Source: Paracoccaceae bacterium (lineage in GTDB: Bacteria; Pseudomonadota; Alphaproteobacteria; Rhodobacterales; Rhodobacteraceae). From it: a DNA stretch of 64,000 bases. A model generated the notes under the pieces. The model ran no database searches. It saw nothing but the letters and a program-made list of their open reading frames with translations, and was not told the DNA's origin. Below, piece by piece: positions 25,350 through 35,131 of the stretch; the first letter of the stretch is position 1, and each line of letters begins with the position of its first letter. The position numbers were made by a program, and so were the translations under genes. Where the stretch lies: the NCBI GenBank assembly GCA_030066905.1, contig JASJAR010000006.1, positions 62,001 through 126,000 on the forward strand, written 5' to 3'.

Positions 25350-25823
25350 TCAGCAATTCCACGTCAGGTGCATGTTGCCCGGTTCGATGCGCTTCTGCCC
25401 GAAGGCGTCCGACATCGCTTGTCTGAACGAGAGATAGTCGTCTCCAAAGCTAAGTTCCAGCACCTCGCGCCTGGGACGGGCGACCTCGGTGGCGGGCAGG
25501 TCGAGAAGGGCGCGGGCGAGGGCTTCGTCGGGGCGCCAGAACTCCCAGCGCGCAAGGTAGCCCGGCGCTCCGGCGCGCGGCCTTTGGCGCAGCAGCGTGA
25601 GGCACCCGGCCTGCCCGTATTGCAGACGGACATTGGCGCCGGCACGGGCCTGGGCGAGATGGCGGTCCATCACGAGAAGGGCCTCCTCGAGCCGCGCGCC
25701 CCCGCGGACCCAGCCTTTCGGATGGCGGAGGCTTTCGTCGGTCTCGGAAATCTGGCGGCGCAGGCGCTGAGCGAGGAGAGCGAGACCGACAAGGCCCAAA
25801 AGGCCTAGGAGGGTCCAGATCAC
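25350..25823 (-). CDS. Conserved membrane-anchored protein in the bolA-grxD operon
   Basis: 157 aa from GTG 25823, overlapping the upstream gene by GTGA. Residues 3-18 form one hydrophobic helix ([17 protein letters not shown]). The remainder is soluble with [24 protein letters not shown] and a C-terminal [18 protein letters not shown]. No known motif. The GTGA coupling and the 19-nt gap to grxD suggest a function with the BolA-glutaredoxin system, but nothing proves it. Confidence 0.68.
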   Translation of the reverse strand: MIWTLLGLLGLVGLALLAQRLRRQISETDESLRHPKGWVRGGARLEEALLVMDRHLAQARAGANVRLQYGQAGCLTLLRQRPRAGAPGYLARWEFWRPDEALARALLDLPATEVARPRREVLELSFGDDYLSFRQAMSDAFGQKRIEPGNMHLTWNC

Positions 25824-26065
25824 CGGCGCGAACGGGGCACGAAGCTCTTGGCGTACTCGTCGGGGTCCTTCGGCACGCGAAACTGCCCCGTCTGACCGCC
25901 GAGACCTGAATTGTAGTTCGCGTCGATCACATGGTGGCCCTTGCCCGGAAGCGACCCTCGCGAGCGTTCGCCTTCGTGGCGGATTACCAGCGCCGCCCGG
26001 ATGACGAGCACAACAACGATCGCCCCCGACAGGAGGATCACCGGCAAGCCGACCGAGCCGCTCAC
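25820..26065 (-). CDS. Small membrane protein in the bolA-grxD operon
   Basis: 81 aa from GTG 26065, overlapping the bolA stop (GTGA), and overlapping the next gene the same way. Residues 6-26 are hydrophobic (LPVILLSGAIVVVLVIRAAL). The rest is polar, with GQTGQFRVPKDPDEYAKSF. One membrane span, with the C-terminus probably in the cytoplasm (inside-positive IRHEGERSRG). Function unknown. Confidence 0.66.
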   Translation of the reverse strand: MSGSVGLPVILLSGAIVVVLVIRAALVIRHEGERSRGSLPGKGHHVIDANYNSGLGGQTGQFRVPKDPDEYAKSFVPRSRR

Positions 26066-26298
26066 CCGGGCGCCTTGGTGGTGAGCGCCAGCGCGTGGAG
26101 CTCGCCGTTGGAACCGTCCATCTTGCCCTTGAGCGCGGCATAGACGGCGCGCTGCTGCTGCACCCGGTTCTTGCCGCGGAAGCTCTCGTCGATGACCATC
26201 GCGGCCATATGCACCCCGTCGTCGCCACTGACTTCGATCACCGCATCGGGAAAGGTTTCCCGCAGGAGGGTTTCGATCTCGTGCGCCTGCATGGGCAT
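26062..26298 (-). CDS. bolA: BolA family protein
   Basis: 78 aa, starting MPMQAHEIETLLRETFPDA at ATG 26298, with AAAGGA 6 nt upstream. The conserved VRGLS-type region reads DDGVHMAAMVIDESFRGKNRVQQQR, with the loop histidine near residue 30. BolA proteins form heterodimers with CGFS glutaredoxins through a shared Fe-S cluster. Its partner, grxD, is three genes downstream in the same overlapping string. Confidence 0.9.
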   Translation of the reverse strand: MPMQAHEIETLLRETFPDAVIEVSGDDGVHMAAMVIDESFRGKNRVQQQRAVYAALKGKMDGSNGELHALALTTKAPG

Positions 26299-26429
26299 GG
26301 AGCGTCCTTTCGTCGTCATTGAAAAATGTAGGCCGGGGCCGCTGGGCGCGCAAGAGAGGGGGCTGCTCTGACAGTGGTCAGGCGTTGCGGTCGCGCGATC
26401 GGGCATTTTGGAAGGGGAGCGAACCTGGC

Positions 26430-26789
26430 ATGAAGACCACAGGCCATCGGTGGACATTCTGGACGGGGTTTTGCGGCCTCGCGCTGGTGACGGCTTTCTG
26501 GGCGGTGTTCGCCCTTTTTTCGGGTGCCGGGGAGCTCGGCGGCGGGTGGCAGGGCCTGTGGCGCAACGCCCCCAATGCGCTGCCCTGGGTGCTGGCGCTG
26601 GGCGCGCTCGGTCTGGCCTATGTCCGGCCCATGGCCGGGGGTCTCGTTTTTGCGGCCCTCGGGATGCTGAGCGTCGTTTACTTCGACACCTGGCGGCATC
26701 CGGCAACATTCGCGACGATCACCGCCCCCTACCTGGTGTTCGGGTCTCTGCTGGCGCTGTCGGCCCGCCTGGACGGGGCAGGGGCTTGA
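26430..26789 (+). CDS. Small multi-pass membrane protein
   Basis: 119 aa from ATG 26430 (SD GGAAGGGGAGC upstream at a somewhat long distance). About three hydrophobic helices: residues 10-31, 50-70 and 72-90 (LPWVLALGALGLAYV, GGLVFAALGMLSVVY). No motif recognised. It is divergent from bolA and convergent with the CAT-like gene. Confidence 0.65.
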   Translation: MKTTGHRWTFWTGFCGLALVTAFWAVFALFSGAGELGGGWQGLWRNAPNALPWVLALGALGLAYVRPMAGGLVFAALGMLSVVYFDTWRHPATFATITAPYLVFGSLLALSARLDGAGA

Positions 26790-26793
26790 GCGG

Positions 26794-27423
26794 TCAGAAC
26801 CCGTCAAAGGCCCGTTGGGCGGCCTCGAAGAACGCCCCGGCATGGCGGCCGTCGGCGATGGCGTGGTGCAGCTCGATGCCGACGGCCATGTCGTGGCCCG
26901 CGCCCTTGGGAACGATCTTGCCCCAGGTGGCGCGCGGAATGTTGTCCTCGGGCCTCGGCATCGCGTTGGTCAGCGCCGTGAAATCCATCCACGGGACGGC
27001 GGAGAGATAGGCCACGGCGTCGGTCGCGCTTTCGTCCGGATTGAGACCCGAGCCTTCGCGGACCTCCGCGATCCGGGCCTCGGCTTCCCGGTCGAAGGCG
27101 CGCCAGTCGGGGTCCCAGGGGATATAGGCGAAGCGGAAGCTGTCGTCGGGCATCGAGACCACGGGCGAGACGTCGATCCGGTCATAGAGGGTGACCGTGT
27201 CGCCGCGAAAGCGGGTGCGGAGTTCCGGGGCGGCGTTGAGGCCGGCACCCAGCGCCCAGAGGCAGGCGCGAAAGAGCGACGTGCCGTCGCGCCGGCGCGC
27301 GGTCATGAGTGCTGTGACGTCGACCCGGGCGGTGATCGCGAAGTGGGGGCGCTGGAAGCCGCGGAAGAACCGGAAGGTTTCCGCCCGGTCCCAGGTGGCG
27401 AGGTCGATGAGCGTGCCCGCCAT
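26794..27423 (-). CDS. Chloramphenicol acetyltransferase-like acyltransferase
   Basis: 209 aa from ATG 27423, overlapping the purL stop (TGATG). The active-site motif HHxxxDGxH is present as HHAIADGRHAG near residue 186, and PRFRGDTVTLYDRIDVSPV type segments match the CAT fold. Its length matches type A/B CATs. Whether it acetylates chloramphenicol or a natural amide or alcohol is not clear. Its coupling to purL is odd for a resistance gene and argues for a housekeeping substrate. Confidence 0.85.
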   Translation of the reverse strand: MAGTLIDLATWDRAETFRFFRGFQRPHFAITARVDVTALMTARRRDGTSLFRACLWALGAGLNAAPELRTRFRGDTVTLYDRIDVSPVVSMPDDSFRFAYIPWDPDWRAFDREAEARIAEVREGSGLNPDESATDAVAYLSAVPWMDFTALTNAMPRPEDNIPRATWGKIVPKGAGHDMAVGIELHHAIADGRHAGAFFEAAQRAFDGF

Positions 27424-29597
27424 CAGCCGACGGCCGTCTCGAAGGCGGTCTCGTAAAGAGCGACAAGTTCGGCGAGCGGGGCCGCGCTGCGTCCGATGCG
27501 CACCTCGCTGCCGCCGAACCGGCCGACGCAGGCGAGATCGACCCCGGCCTGGCCGGCCTTCACCATGAGCCCTTCGGCCCAATCGTAGGGACAGGCGAGG
27601 AGATAGCGGCCCTGATCCTCGCCGAAGAGTTCGGCCATCGGGGCCGCATCGAGCCTGAGGCCGAGCCCGGAGGCGGCGGCCATTTCGAAAGCCGCAAGCG
27701 CGAGGCCGCCGTCGGAAAGGTCGGTCGCGGCGTGAACCCAGTCGGGATACGCGCGGAGGAACTCGCCCGTCGCGCGTTCGGCGGCGAGATCGACAGGCGG
27801 GGCATCGCCGTCGGAACGTCCGAAGACTTCCGCAAGGATAGCCGACGCGCCGAGATGCCCCCGGGTGACCCCGAGAACCAGCGCAAGATCGCCGTCTTCC
27901 GCCGTTGCGCCGATGATTTGCCCGACATCCTCGATGAGACCTACCGCGCCGATGGTCGGCGTCGGCAGGATCGCCTCGCCGTCGGTCTCGTTGTAAAGCG
28001 AGACGTTGCCCGACACGATCGGCATGTCGAGGGCGGCACAGGCCTCGCCGATGCCGCGGACCGCGCCGACGAACTGGCCCATGATCTCGGGGCGTTCGGG
28101 GTTGCCGAAATTGAGGTTGTCAGTCGCCGCAAGCGGGCGGGCGCCGACGGCGGAGAGGTTGCGATACGCCTCGGCCACGGCCTGTCTGCCGCCCTCGACC
28201 GGGTTGGCGGCGACGTAGCGGGGGGTCACGTCGGACGTGAAGGCGAGCGCTTTGTTCGTGCCGTGGATGCGGACGATGCCCGCCCCCTGGCCCGGCGTTC
28301 TGATCGTGTCGGCCATGACCTGGGCGTCGTATTGCTCCCAGACCCAGGCCTTCGAGGCGTAGTTCGGCGAGGAGATCAACGCCTTCAGCCCGTCGATGGG
28401 GTCGACCTGCGGCACGACGCCGAGGGGCTCGGCGGGGGGCGTTTCGACCCATGGCCGGTCGTATTCCGGGGCCGAGGAAGCGAGGCGCGACAAGGGCAGA
28501 TCGGCCTTCGTCTCGTTGCCGTGGAGGATGAGGAAACGGTCTTCGGGGATCGTTTCGCCGACGATGGCGAAGTCGAGGTCCCACTTGTCGAAGATGGCCT
28601 TTGCGGCCTCTTCCCTGTCGGGTCTCAGCACCATGAGCATCCGCTCCTGGCTCTCGCTGAGCATCATCTCATAGGCACTCATCCCGGTCTCGCGCACCGG
28701 CACCCGGTCGAGGTCGAGGCGGATGCCCAATCCGCCCTTGTCGCCCATCTCGACCGCCGAACAGGTGAGGCCTGCCGCCCCCATGTCCTGGATCGAGATC
28801 ACCGCCCCGGTCGCCATCAGTTCGAGGCAGGCCTCGAGGAGGCATTTCTCGGTGAAGGGGTCGCCGACCTGCACCGTGGGCCGCTTTTCCTCAATAGTAT
28901 CGTCGAATTCGGCCGAGGCCATGGTCGCCCCGCCGACCCCGTCGCGGCCCGTCTTGGCACCGAGATAGACCACCGGCATGCCGACGCCGGAGGCGGCGGA
29001 ATAGAAGATCTTGTCGGCATCCGCGAGCCCGGCGGCGAAGGCGTTGACGAGGCAATTGCCGTTATAGGAGACATCGAAGCGCACCTCGCCGCCGACGGTG
29101 GGCACCCCGAAGGCGTTGCCGTAGCCGCCGATGCCCTCGACGACGCCCGCCACGAGACGGCGGGTCTTGGGATGTGCCGGCGCGCCGAAGGAGAGCGCGT
29201 TCATCGCCGCGATGGGACGCGCGCCCATCGTGAACACATCCCGCAGGATACCGCCCATACCGGTGGCCGCCCCCTGATAGGGTTCGATGTAGGAGGGGTG
29301 GTTATGGCTCTCCATCTTGAAGACCACCGCCAGTTTCTCGCCCTCGGGGCCCTCGCCGATATCGACCACGCCGGCATTCTCGCCGGGCCCGCAGATTACC
29401 TGTGGGCCTTCGGTGGGCAGGGTGCGAAGCCATTTCTTCGAGGACTTGTAAGAGCAATGCTCGTTCCACATCGCCGAGAAGATGCCGAGTTCGGTGAAGC
29501 TCGGGGGCCGGCCGATGATCTTTTCGATTTCGGCATATTCCTCCGGCTTCAGCCCATGGGCGGCGATGAGATCTTCGGTGATTGCCGGTTCGGCCAT
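27423..29597 (-). CDS. purL: Phosphoribosylformylglycinamidine synthase subunit PurL (small type)
   Basis: 724 aa from ATG 29597. Fourth step of purine synthesis, working with PurS and PurQ (not in this window). The N-terminus [25 protein letters not shown] and the [32 protein letters not shown] and QDMGAAGLT segments mark the AIR-synthetase-type ATP sites. The small (about 720-aa) form is the one found in alphaproteobacteria and Gram-positives. Confidence 0.96.
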   Translation of the reverse strand: MAEPAITEDLIAAHGLKPEEYAEIEKIIGRPPSFTELGIFSAMWNEHCSYKSSKKWLRTLPTEGPQVICGPGENAGVVDIGEGPEGEKLAVVFKMESHNHPSYIEPYQGAATGMGGILRDVFTMGARPIAAMNALSFGAPAHPKTRRLVAGVVEGIGGYGNAFGVPTVGGEVRFDVSYNGNCLVNAFAAGLADADKIFYSAASGVGMPVVYLGAKTGRDGVGGATMASAEFDDTIEEKRPTVQVGDPFTEKCLLEACLELMATGAVISIQDMGAAGLTCSAVEMGDKGGLGIRLDLDRVPVRETGMSAYEMMLSESQERMLMVLRPDREEAAKAIFDKWDLDFAIVGETIPEDRFLILHGNETKADLPLSRLASSAPEYDRPWVETPPAEPLGVVPQVDPIDGLKALISSPNYASKAWVWEQYDAQVMADTIRTPGQGAGIVRIHGTNKALAFTSDVTPRYVAANPVEGGRQAVAEAYRNLSAVGARPLAATDNLNFGNPERPEIMGQFVGAVRGIGEACAALDMPIVSGNVSLYNETDGEAILPTPTIGAVGLIEDVGQIIGATAEDGDLALVLGVTRGHLGASAILAEVFGRSDGDAPPVDLAAERATGEFLRAYPDWVHAATDLSDGGLALAAFEMAAASGLGLRLDAAPMAELFGEDQGRYLLACPYDWAEGLMVKAGQAGVDLACVGRFGGSEVRIGRSAAPLAELVALYETAFETAVG

Positions 29598-29674
29598 GCC
29601 GTTTGGGTCCCTCAGCTCGGTTGGAGCGGTTTTACGGATTTGGGCGGGGGACCGAAAGGGGAAGGGCCTGGTCA

Positions 29675-29705
29675 CAAAAAAAGAGGCCGAGCACTAAGCT
29701 CGGCC
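29675..29705 (-). terminator. Intrinsic terminator upstream of purL
   Basis: GGCCGAGC (29705-29698), loop TTAGT, GCTCGGCC (29692-29685), then TCTTTTTTTG on the minus strand. It lies 78 bp before the purL start, so it ends lysR or the candidate small RNA, and purL needs its own promoter or regulated readthrough. Confidence 0.9.
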
Positions 29706-29796
29706 CAAGTCCAACAGGGAGGTTATCGCACAGCTCGGCTGCGCGATGTTCGGGAGGTAGTCTGGCGATGTGGCACGATCAAGGCACATCCGTGCC
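29675..29796 (-). ncRNA. Candidate small RNA with two ACCUCCC motifs and intrinsic terminator
   Basis: On the minus strand between lysR and purL. In order it has a GGCAC-GGAT-GTGCC hairpin (29796-29783), ACCTCCC (29758-29752), a 10-bp hairpin ATCGCGCAGC/GCTGTGCGAT (29747-29725) with one G-U pair only on this strand, a second ACCTCCC (29723-29717), and the terminator. The ACCTCCC motifs are anti-Shine-Dalgarno sequences, exposed on each side of the hairpin, as in several alphaproteobacterial trans-acting RNAs. The alternative reading is a 3' UTR of lysR or a purL leader. Not matched to a named family. Confidence 0.45.
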
Positions 29797-29831
29797 GATT
29801 GTGGAAAACCCGTCATGCAACCGTTGCAAGG

Positions 29832-30743
29832 CTACGCCAGTGCCGCGGCGGCTTCCTTCTGGCTCTTGCGGTAGGCGATGATCTCTTCGGTGACGAAGTC
29901 GCGAAATGCCGCGATCCGTTTCGACTGCCGGAGCTCCTCGGGGTATGCAAGGAAAACAGGTACTTCGCTCGATTCGACCTCCGGAAGAACCCGCACGATA
30001 TGGGGGAAGTCCTCGACGACGTAATCCGGCAGAACACCGATGCCGAGCCCTGCGAGCACAGCCTGTAACACTCCGAAATAGTTATTGACCGTGAGCATCG
30101 AGCGGATGTCGTAGGTCAGCAGTTCCTGGACCAGCGTCGCGCCCGCCCGGACCTGGGTAACGTTGAGGTTCTGGCAAATCAGCCGGTGATCGGAGAGGTC
30201 GTCGAGCGTCCCGGGGGTCGAGGTGCGGGCGAGGTATTCCGGCGTCGCATAAAGCCGCATATGAACGCTCATCAGCCGGCGACGGATGAGATCGGCCTGG
30301 GACGGTTCTTTCATGCGGATCGCCACATCTGCCTCGCGCATCGGCAGATCGAGGACGCGCTCTTCGAGCATCAGGTCGATCTTGAGGTCGGGGTATTTGT
30401 CATAGAGCTTCGGCAGGCGCGGGGCCAGCCAGAGCGAGCCAAAGCCGATGGTGGTGGTGACCCTCAGTTCGCCGAAGACCTCCTCTTCGCTGTCGCGGAT
30501 GCGCGCCTCGGCGGCGTCGAGGCGCTTGCTCATTGCCGAGGTGGCGTCGAAGAGCAACTCGCCTTGCTCAGTGAGGATCAGCCCGCGGGCATGGCGGTGA
30601 AAGAGCGTCGTGTTGAGGCTTTCCTCCAGCGACCGGATCTGTCGCGACACGGCCGACTGGCTCAGATGCAGCGCGTCGCCTGCATGGGTCAGGCTGCCCG
30701 CGTCGGCGACGGCGTGAAAGATGCGGAGCTTGTCCCAGTCCAT
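29832..30743 (-). CDS. LysR family transcriptional regulator
   Basis: 303 aa. N-terminal helix-turn-helix (MDWDKLRIFHAVADAGSL, then LHLSQSAVSRQIRSLEESL, residues 1-60) and a C-terminal periplasmic-binding-like effector domain from about 90. The domain order and length are standard. It is divergent from the acyltransferase gene with 142 bp between them. The effector is unknown. Confidence 0.92.
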   Translation of the reverse strand: MDWDKLRIFHAVADAGSLTHAGDALHLSQSAVSRQIRSLEESLNTTLFHRHARGLILTEQGELLFDATSAMSKRLDAAEARIRDSEEEVFGELRVTTTIGFGSLWLAPRLPKLYDKYPDLKIDLMLEERVLDLPMREADVAIRMKEPSQADLIRRRLMSVHMRLYATPEYLARTSTPGTLDDLSDHRLICQNLNVTQVRAGATLVQELLTYDIRSMLTVNNYFGVLQAVLAGLGIGVLPDYVVEDFPHIVRVLPEVESSEVPVFLAYPEELRQSKRIAAFRDFVTEEIIAYRKSQKEAAAALA

Positions 30744-30885
30744 GGCGGTCTCTTCCTGCTGTAGGGGCTCCTTAACACAGGCCCGGCGGTCTTGCGCGAG
30801 GGCAAAACCGCCCGATCCGCGGGCAGCTGCGGCAGCGGTGTCACAGTGGGGTCATGTCTGCTGGAAAAATAGCAGGAAGCGCCAT

Positions 30886-31812
30886 ATGGACGGGCAACGC
30901 GAAGAAACACCCACCAGCGGACAGATGCAGAAGAGCCACGTTGCACGGGACATCAGCTATGCCAGCTCCGCCCAGACCAAGGGCGGGCGGGCGGTGATCC
31001 GGGTGCTGGAGAACGCCACCGGCCGGATTCGGATGATCAAACGGGCGGAGGGCTATGAGACCGAAGTCGCGGCGGGGCGGGACTTCTGGGAGGTGATGGT
31101 CGAGCGCTACGGCCTCAGCCTCGACGTTGTGCAGGGCTCGCTCGGCAATATCCCAAAAGATGGGCCGCTGGTGCTGATCGCAAACCACCCCTACGGCATC
31201 CTCGACGGGCTGATGATGGGCTATATCCTCTCGGTCGTCCGCGGGGACTTCCGCATTCTCGCCCACCGGGTGTTCCGCCGTGCGGAGGACCTCGACAGGA
31301 TCATCCTGCCGATCTCTTTCGATGAGACCAAGGAGGCGGTGGCGCTCAACATCGAGACCCGGAAGGCGTCGCTGAGATACCTTGCCGAGGGCGGAGCGAT
31401 CGGGGTGTTCCCCGGCGGCACCGTCTCGACCGCCCTGAGGCCGTTCAGCCAGCCCCTCGACCCCGCCTGGCGGTCGTTCACCGCGCGGATGATCGCGAAA
31501 TCGAACGCGACGGTCGTCCCGATCTACTTTACCGGAGCCAATTCGCGGCTCTTCCAGCTTGCCAGCCACCTTCACGCGACGCTGCGGATGGCGCTTCTCA
31601 TCAAGGAGTTCAAACGCCGGGTCGACGAGCCGGTGCAGGTGGCCATCGGGGAGCCTATCGGGCGCGCCCGGATCCTCGAACACAATGCCTCGCCGAAGGC
31701 ATTGATGGACTTTCTGCGCCAGGAGACCTATGCCCTCTCGCCGACCCCGCTCAAATCGATGGGCTACGGGTTCGAGTTCGAGGATAAACACAGAAAACAC
31801 GACGGGGCCTGA
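30886..31812 (+). CDS. PlsC-like lysophospholipid acyltransferase
   Basis: 308 aa from ATG 30886, with AGGAAG 6 nt upstream. The acyltransferase motif appears as NHPYGILDG near residue 104, with a spacing (H-x5-D) that marks the hemolysin-related branch rather than classic PlsC (H-x4-D). GVFPGGTVS near 180 is motif III, and VVPIYFTGANS is motif IV. It probably transfers acyl chains to lysophosphatidic acid or an ornithine-type lipid. Three bases separate it from murI. Confidence 0.82.
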   Translation: MDGQREETPTSGQMQKSHVARDISYASSAQTKGGRAVIRVLENATGRIRMIKRAEGYETEVAAGRDFWEVMVERYGLSLDVVQGSLGNIPKDGPLVLIANHPYGILDGLMMGYILSVVRGDFRILAHRVFRRAEDLDRIILPISFDETKEAVALNIETRKASLRYLAEGGAIGVFPGGTVSTALRPFSQPLDPAWRSFTARMIAKSNATVVPIYFTGANSRLFQLASHLHATLRMALLIKEFKRRVDEPVQVAIGEPIGRARILEHNASPKALMDFLRQETYALSPTPLKSMGYGFEFEDKHRKHDGA

Positions 31813-31815
31813 GCC

Positions 31816-32628
31816 GTGGCGGTTGGCATTTTCGATTCCGGGCTGGGCGGTCTGACGGTGTTTCGCGCCGTCGAAAAGCGCCTGCCCGACGTGCCGCTCG
31901 TCTATTTCGGGGACAATGCGCACACGCCCTACGGGGTCCGGGATGCCGACGATATCTATGACCTGACCTGCAAGGGCACCGAGCGGCTTTTCGGGGCCGG
32001 CTGCGATCTGGTGATCCTTGCCTGCAACACCGCCTCGGCGGCCGCACTCAGGCGGATGCAGGAGGCCTGGGTGCCCCGGGACAAACGGGTGCTCGGCGTC
32101 TTCGTCCCGCTCATCGAGGCGCTGACCGAGCGGCGGTGGGGGGACAACTCGCCGCCCCGGGAGGTCGGGGTGAAGCATGTCGCCCTTTTTGCCACGCCCG
32201 CCACCGTGTCGAGCCGGGCGTTTCAGCGCGAACTGGCGTTCCGGGCCATCGGGGTCGATGTCGAGGCGCAGTCCTGCGGCGGCGTGGTCGATGCGATCGA
32301 GGAGGGCGACGAGATTCTCGCCGAGGCGCTGGTGCGCTCCCATGTCGATGCGTTGAAGCGGAAGATGCCGGAGCCCGATGCTGCGGTCTTGGGCTGCACC
32401 CATTACCCGCTGATGGAAGACGTATTTCAGGACGCGCTGGGCCCGGATGTGACCGTCTTCAGCCAGGCCAGTCTCGTGGCCGAAAGCCTTGCCGACTACC
32501 TCGACCGGCGCCCCGAGATGGTGGGGCCCGGGCAGGAACGCGCGTTTCTGACCACCGGCGATCCGCGCAAGGTTTCCGATCAGGCGACGCGCTTTCTTCG
32601 ACGAAAGGTCGCGTTCGAGGCTGCGTGA
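31816..32628 (+). CDS. murI: Glutamate racemase
   Basis: 270 aa, GTG start 31816. Supplies D-glutamate for peptidoglycan. [11 protein letters not shown] at 5-15, the first catalytic cysteine in ACNTAS (about 73-78), and the second in LGCTHYPL (about 194-201). [11 protein letters not shown] at 34-44 binds substrate. Probably co-transcribed with the acyltransferase. Confidence 0.95.
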   Translation: MAVGIFDSGLGGLTVFRAVEKRLPDVPLVYFGDNAHTPYGVRDADDIYDLTCKGTERLFGAGCDLVILACNTASAAALRRMQEAWVPRDKRVLGVFVPLIEALTERRWGDNSPPREVGVKHVALFATPATVSSRAFQRELAFRAIGVDVEAQSCGGVVDAIEEGDEILAEALVRSHVDALKRKMPEPDAAVLGCTHYPLMEDVFQDALGPDVTVFSQASLVAESLADYLDRRPEMVGPGQERAFLTTGDPRKVSDQATRFLRRKVAFEAA

Positions 32629-32683
32629 TTGCGGCCTGTCGCCGAACCCCCTACATCCCTTTTGATCTCACGCGGAGGCCATC

Positions 32684-33712
32684 ATGGCCCATGACATCGC
32701 CATTCTCGGGGCGTCCGGCTATACAGGCGCCGAACTCGTGCGCCTGATCGCGGGGCATGCCGGTTTCCGCATTGCCGGGCTCTCGGCCAATGCCAAGGCA
32801 GGCCAGAAGATGGCGGCGGTGTTTCCCCATATGCGGCATCTCGACCTGCCGGAGCTTGTGACCATCGAGGACCTCGATCTTTCGGGCGTCGATCTGGTGT
32901 TTTGTGCGCTCCCCCATGCGACCAGTCAGGCGGTGATAGCGGGGCTGCCGCGCGACGTAAAAGTCGTCGATCTTTCGGCGGATTTCCGGCTGCGGGACCC
33001 TGCGGCCTACGAGCGGTGGTACGGCCAACCCCATGCCGCGCCGGAGCTTCAGAAAGAGGCGGTCTACGGGCTCACGGAGTTCTACCGCGACGATATCGCC
33101 GGGGCCCGCCTGGTGGCCGGGACGGGCTGCAACGCGGCGACCGGGCAATATGCGCTCCGGCCGCTTATCGCGGCCGGTGTCATCGACCTCGACGAGATCG
33201 TCATCGATCTCAAGGCGGCGGTTTCCGGGGCGGGGCGGGCGCTGAAGGAAAACCTGCTCCACGCCGAACTCTCTGAGGGTTACCACACCTATGCCGCCGG
33301 CGGGACGCACCGGCATCTGGGCGAGTTCGACCAGGAGTTTTCGGCCATTGCCGGTCGCGAGGTGCGGGTGCAGTTCACGCCCCATCTGATCCCTGCCAAT
33401 CGGGGCATTCTCGCGACGGTCTATGTTCGGGGCGATGCAAAAGAGATCCATGCCACGCTTGAGGCCGCCTATGCGAGGGAGCCATTTCTGGTGACGCTGC
33501 CCTTTGGAGAGCTGCCCTCGACCCGCCATGTGCGGGGGTCGAACTATTGTCATATCGGCGTGGCGGGTGACCGTGTCGACGGCCGGGCCATTGTCGTGGC
33601 CGCGCTCGACAATCTCACGAAGGGGTCGTCAGGCCAGGCGTTGCAGAACGCGAACCTGATGCTGGGGCTTCAGGAGACCACCGGTCTCACCGCCGCGCCG
33701 GTCTTTCCATGA
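32684..33712 (+). CDS. argC: N-acetyl-gamma-glutamyl-phosphate reductase
   Basis: 342 aa. Third step of arginine synthesis. NADP fold [15 protein letters not shown] (7-21), catalytic Cys149 in GTGCNAAT, and a late [11 protein letters not shown] region. This is the long ArgC type. Substrate-contacting [12 protein letters not shown] lies around 205. The other arg genes are elsewhere. Confidence 0.96.
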   Translation: MAHDIAILGASGYTGAELVRLIAGHAGFRIAGLSANAKAGQKMAAVFPHMRHLDLPELVTIEDLDLSGVDLVFCALPHATSQAVIAGLPRDVKVVDLSADFRLRDPAAYERWYGQPHAAPELQKEAVYGLTEFYRDDIAGARLVAGTGCNAATGQYALRPLIAAGVIDLDEIVIDLKAAVSGAGRALKENLLHAELSEGYHTYAAGGTHRHLGEFDQEFSAIAGREVRVQFTPHLIPANRGILATVYVRGDAKEIHATLEAAYAREPFLVTLPFGELPSTRHVRGSNYCHIGVAGDRVDGRAIVVAALDNLTKGSSGQALQNANLMLGLQETTGLTAAPVFP

Positions 33713-33725
33713 GGGGGGCAAAGAG

Positions 33726-34172
33726 ATGAAAAGCCTGAAGAAAACCCGTCGAATCCAGGTGATCCTGCTGACCGCCGCGAGCCTTCTCGTCTCGTTCGGT
33801 ATCTTCTATTTCCTCGTGCCCGAGGACGCGATCAACTTCTTCCGCTCCCCTTCGGAGGTCGCCGAGACGCCGCCGGGGCCGGCCGAGGTGTTCCGCATCG
33901 GCGGGCTTGTCGAGGAGGGCACGCTGGTGCGCGGCCAGGGCGAGACGATCACCTTTGCGGTCACCGACGGCGGGGCGAGCATTCCGGTGGCCTATACCGG
34001 GGTGCTGCCGGACCTTTTCGGCGAGGGCGAAGGCATGGTGGGCACCGGGCGCTACATCAACGGCGTCTTCCAAGCCACTGAAATCCTTGCCCGACACGAT
34101 GAGACCTATATGCCGGCCGAAGTGATCGACGCGCTGAAGGAGCAGGGGGTCTATCAGGACCCGAACGGTTAG
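33726..34172 (+). CDS. ccmE: Heme chaperone CcmE
   Basis: 148 aa. Periplasmic, inner-membrane-anchored protein that carries heme covalently for cytochrome c maturation. Helix 10-30 is the anchor (VILLTAASLLVSFGIFYFLV). The OB-fold body is followed by RHDETYMP, where His124 is the covalent heme ligand and Tyr128 is the axial ligand. Starts 13 nt after argC. Works with CcmF and CcmH, encoded 2.5 kb downstream past the lysis cassette. Confidence 0.95.
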   Translation: MKSLKKTRRIQVILLTAASLLVSFGIFYFLVPEDAINFFRSPSEVAETPPGPAEVFRIGGLVEEGTLVRGQGETITFAVTDGGASIPVAYTGVLPDLFGEGEGMVGTGRYINGVFQATEILARHDETYMPAEVIDALKEQGVYQDPNG

Positions 34173-34211
34173 GGCGGGATCGGTTTCGAGTGCATTCGAA
34201 GGTGGGTTGGT

Positions 34212-34382
34212 GGCCTTGAGGGGGTGTTCATGCTGCACGTCCTGAACCAAGGTCCCCCACGTCCCGGGCTTGACCCGGGACCTCGATAGGCTTGGTACTC
34301 CGGTGGATCGGGGCCCCGGATCAGGTCCGGGGCGTGTTTCGCCAAGGGCTGCCGGAGCAAGACCCAAAGCCCACTTGAGGCC
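34212..34382 (-). repeat. 171-bp inverted-repeat element, full copy D (inverted)
   Basis: Opposite orientation to copies A-C. Ends GGCCTTGAGGGGGTG and CACTTGAGGCC. Inner palindromes GTCCCGGGCTTGACCCGGGAC and GCCCCGGATCAGGTCCGGGGC. Together with 34383-34519, which shows no gene but a TTAACC half site, it fills the gap between ccmE and the endolysin. Confidence 0.88.
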
Positions 34383-34461
34383 AAAACTAGCCCAGCAATG
34401 CCACCAGTCGGCGCCCAGTTCTCGGACGATCCGCCCCACCGAACGCACCCCTTTCCCCGAA

Positions 34462-34470
34462 TTAACCAAT
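34462..34470 (+). promoter_or_regulatory. CtrA-type half site upstream of the lysis cassette
   Basis: TTAACCAAT occurs 50 bp before the endolysin start. TTAACC is the strong half of the CtrA consensus. There is no second TTAA at the expected 7-bp spacing, so this is weak evidence on its own. Confidence 0.3.
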
Positions 34471-34519
34471 TCTCCGGACCTTTCTCGGCGTTGAACGCAC
34501 GCACTTGAGGGTTCGGACC

Positions 34520-35131
34520 ATGCGCTCCGTCGAAGCCATTGCCGACGAAATCATCGCCCGCGAGGGCGGTTTCGTGAACGACCCCGACGATCCCGGCGGG
34601 GCGACGAAGTTCGGCGTCACGATCCATACGATGCGCCGGCTCGGGCTCGATCTCGACGGGGACGGGCGGGTCACGGTCTCGGACGTCCGGCGCATCACGA
34701 AGGGCACGGCGCGGAAGATCTTCGTCGATCATTACTTTCACCGCCCGCGCATTGCCGCTTTGCCCGATGCGCTTCAGGCCAGCGTGTTCGACATGTATGT
34801 CAACGCCGGTGCCAATGCGGTGAAGGTGCTCCAGCGGCTTCTGAACCAGATGGGCCGGAGCCTCGCGGTCGACGGCGCCATTGGGCCCAAGACCATAACC
34901 GCCGCGCGGGCTGCGACCGCCGCTGCGCCGGGACATATCGCCGATGCCTACGGCATTGCTCGGCGAAACTACTACTACGCGCTGGCCGACCGGCGGCCCG
35001 CTTCCCGGAAGTTCGCCCGGCGGCGCGACGGCGGGAAGGGGGGCTGGATCAGGCGGGCCGAGGAGTTCATCGCGCCGCGCTATCACCTCACCGAGACCGA
35101 GCACCGCGACCGGGTGGCCGCATGGGACTGA
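34520..35131 (+). CDS. Glycoside hydrolase 108 endolysin (N-acetylmuramidase)
   Basis: 203 aa from ATG 34520. The GH108 (DUF847) start SVEAIADEIIAREGGFVNDP carries the catalytic Glu15 in EGGF. YFHRPRIAALP and the VFDMYVNAGANAVK block are typical of the family. From about 150 a peptidoglycan-binding PG3-type tail (RRNYYYALADRRP) follows. No signal peptide, so it needs the holin encoded next. The same gene type, rcc00555 as I recall, releases the Rhodobacter capsulatus gene transfer agent. Confidence 0.92.
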   Translation: MRSVEAIADEIIAREGGFVNDPDDPGGATKFGVTIHTMRRLGLDLDGDGRVTVSDVRRITKGTARKIFVDHYFHRPRIAALPDALQASVFDMYVNAGANAVKVLQRLLNQMGRSLAVDGAIGPKTITAARAATAAAPGHIADAYGIARRNYYYALADRRPASRKFARRRDGGKGGWIRRAEEFIAPRYHLTETEHRDRVAAWD

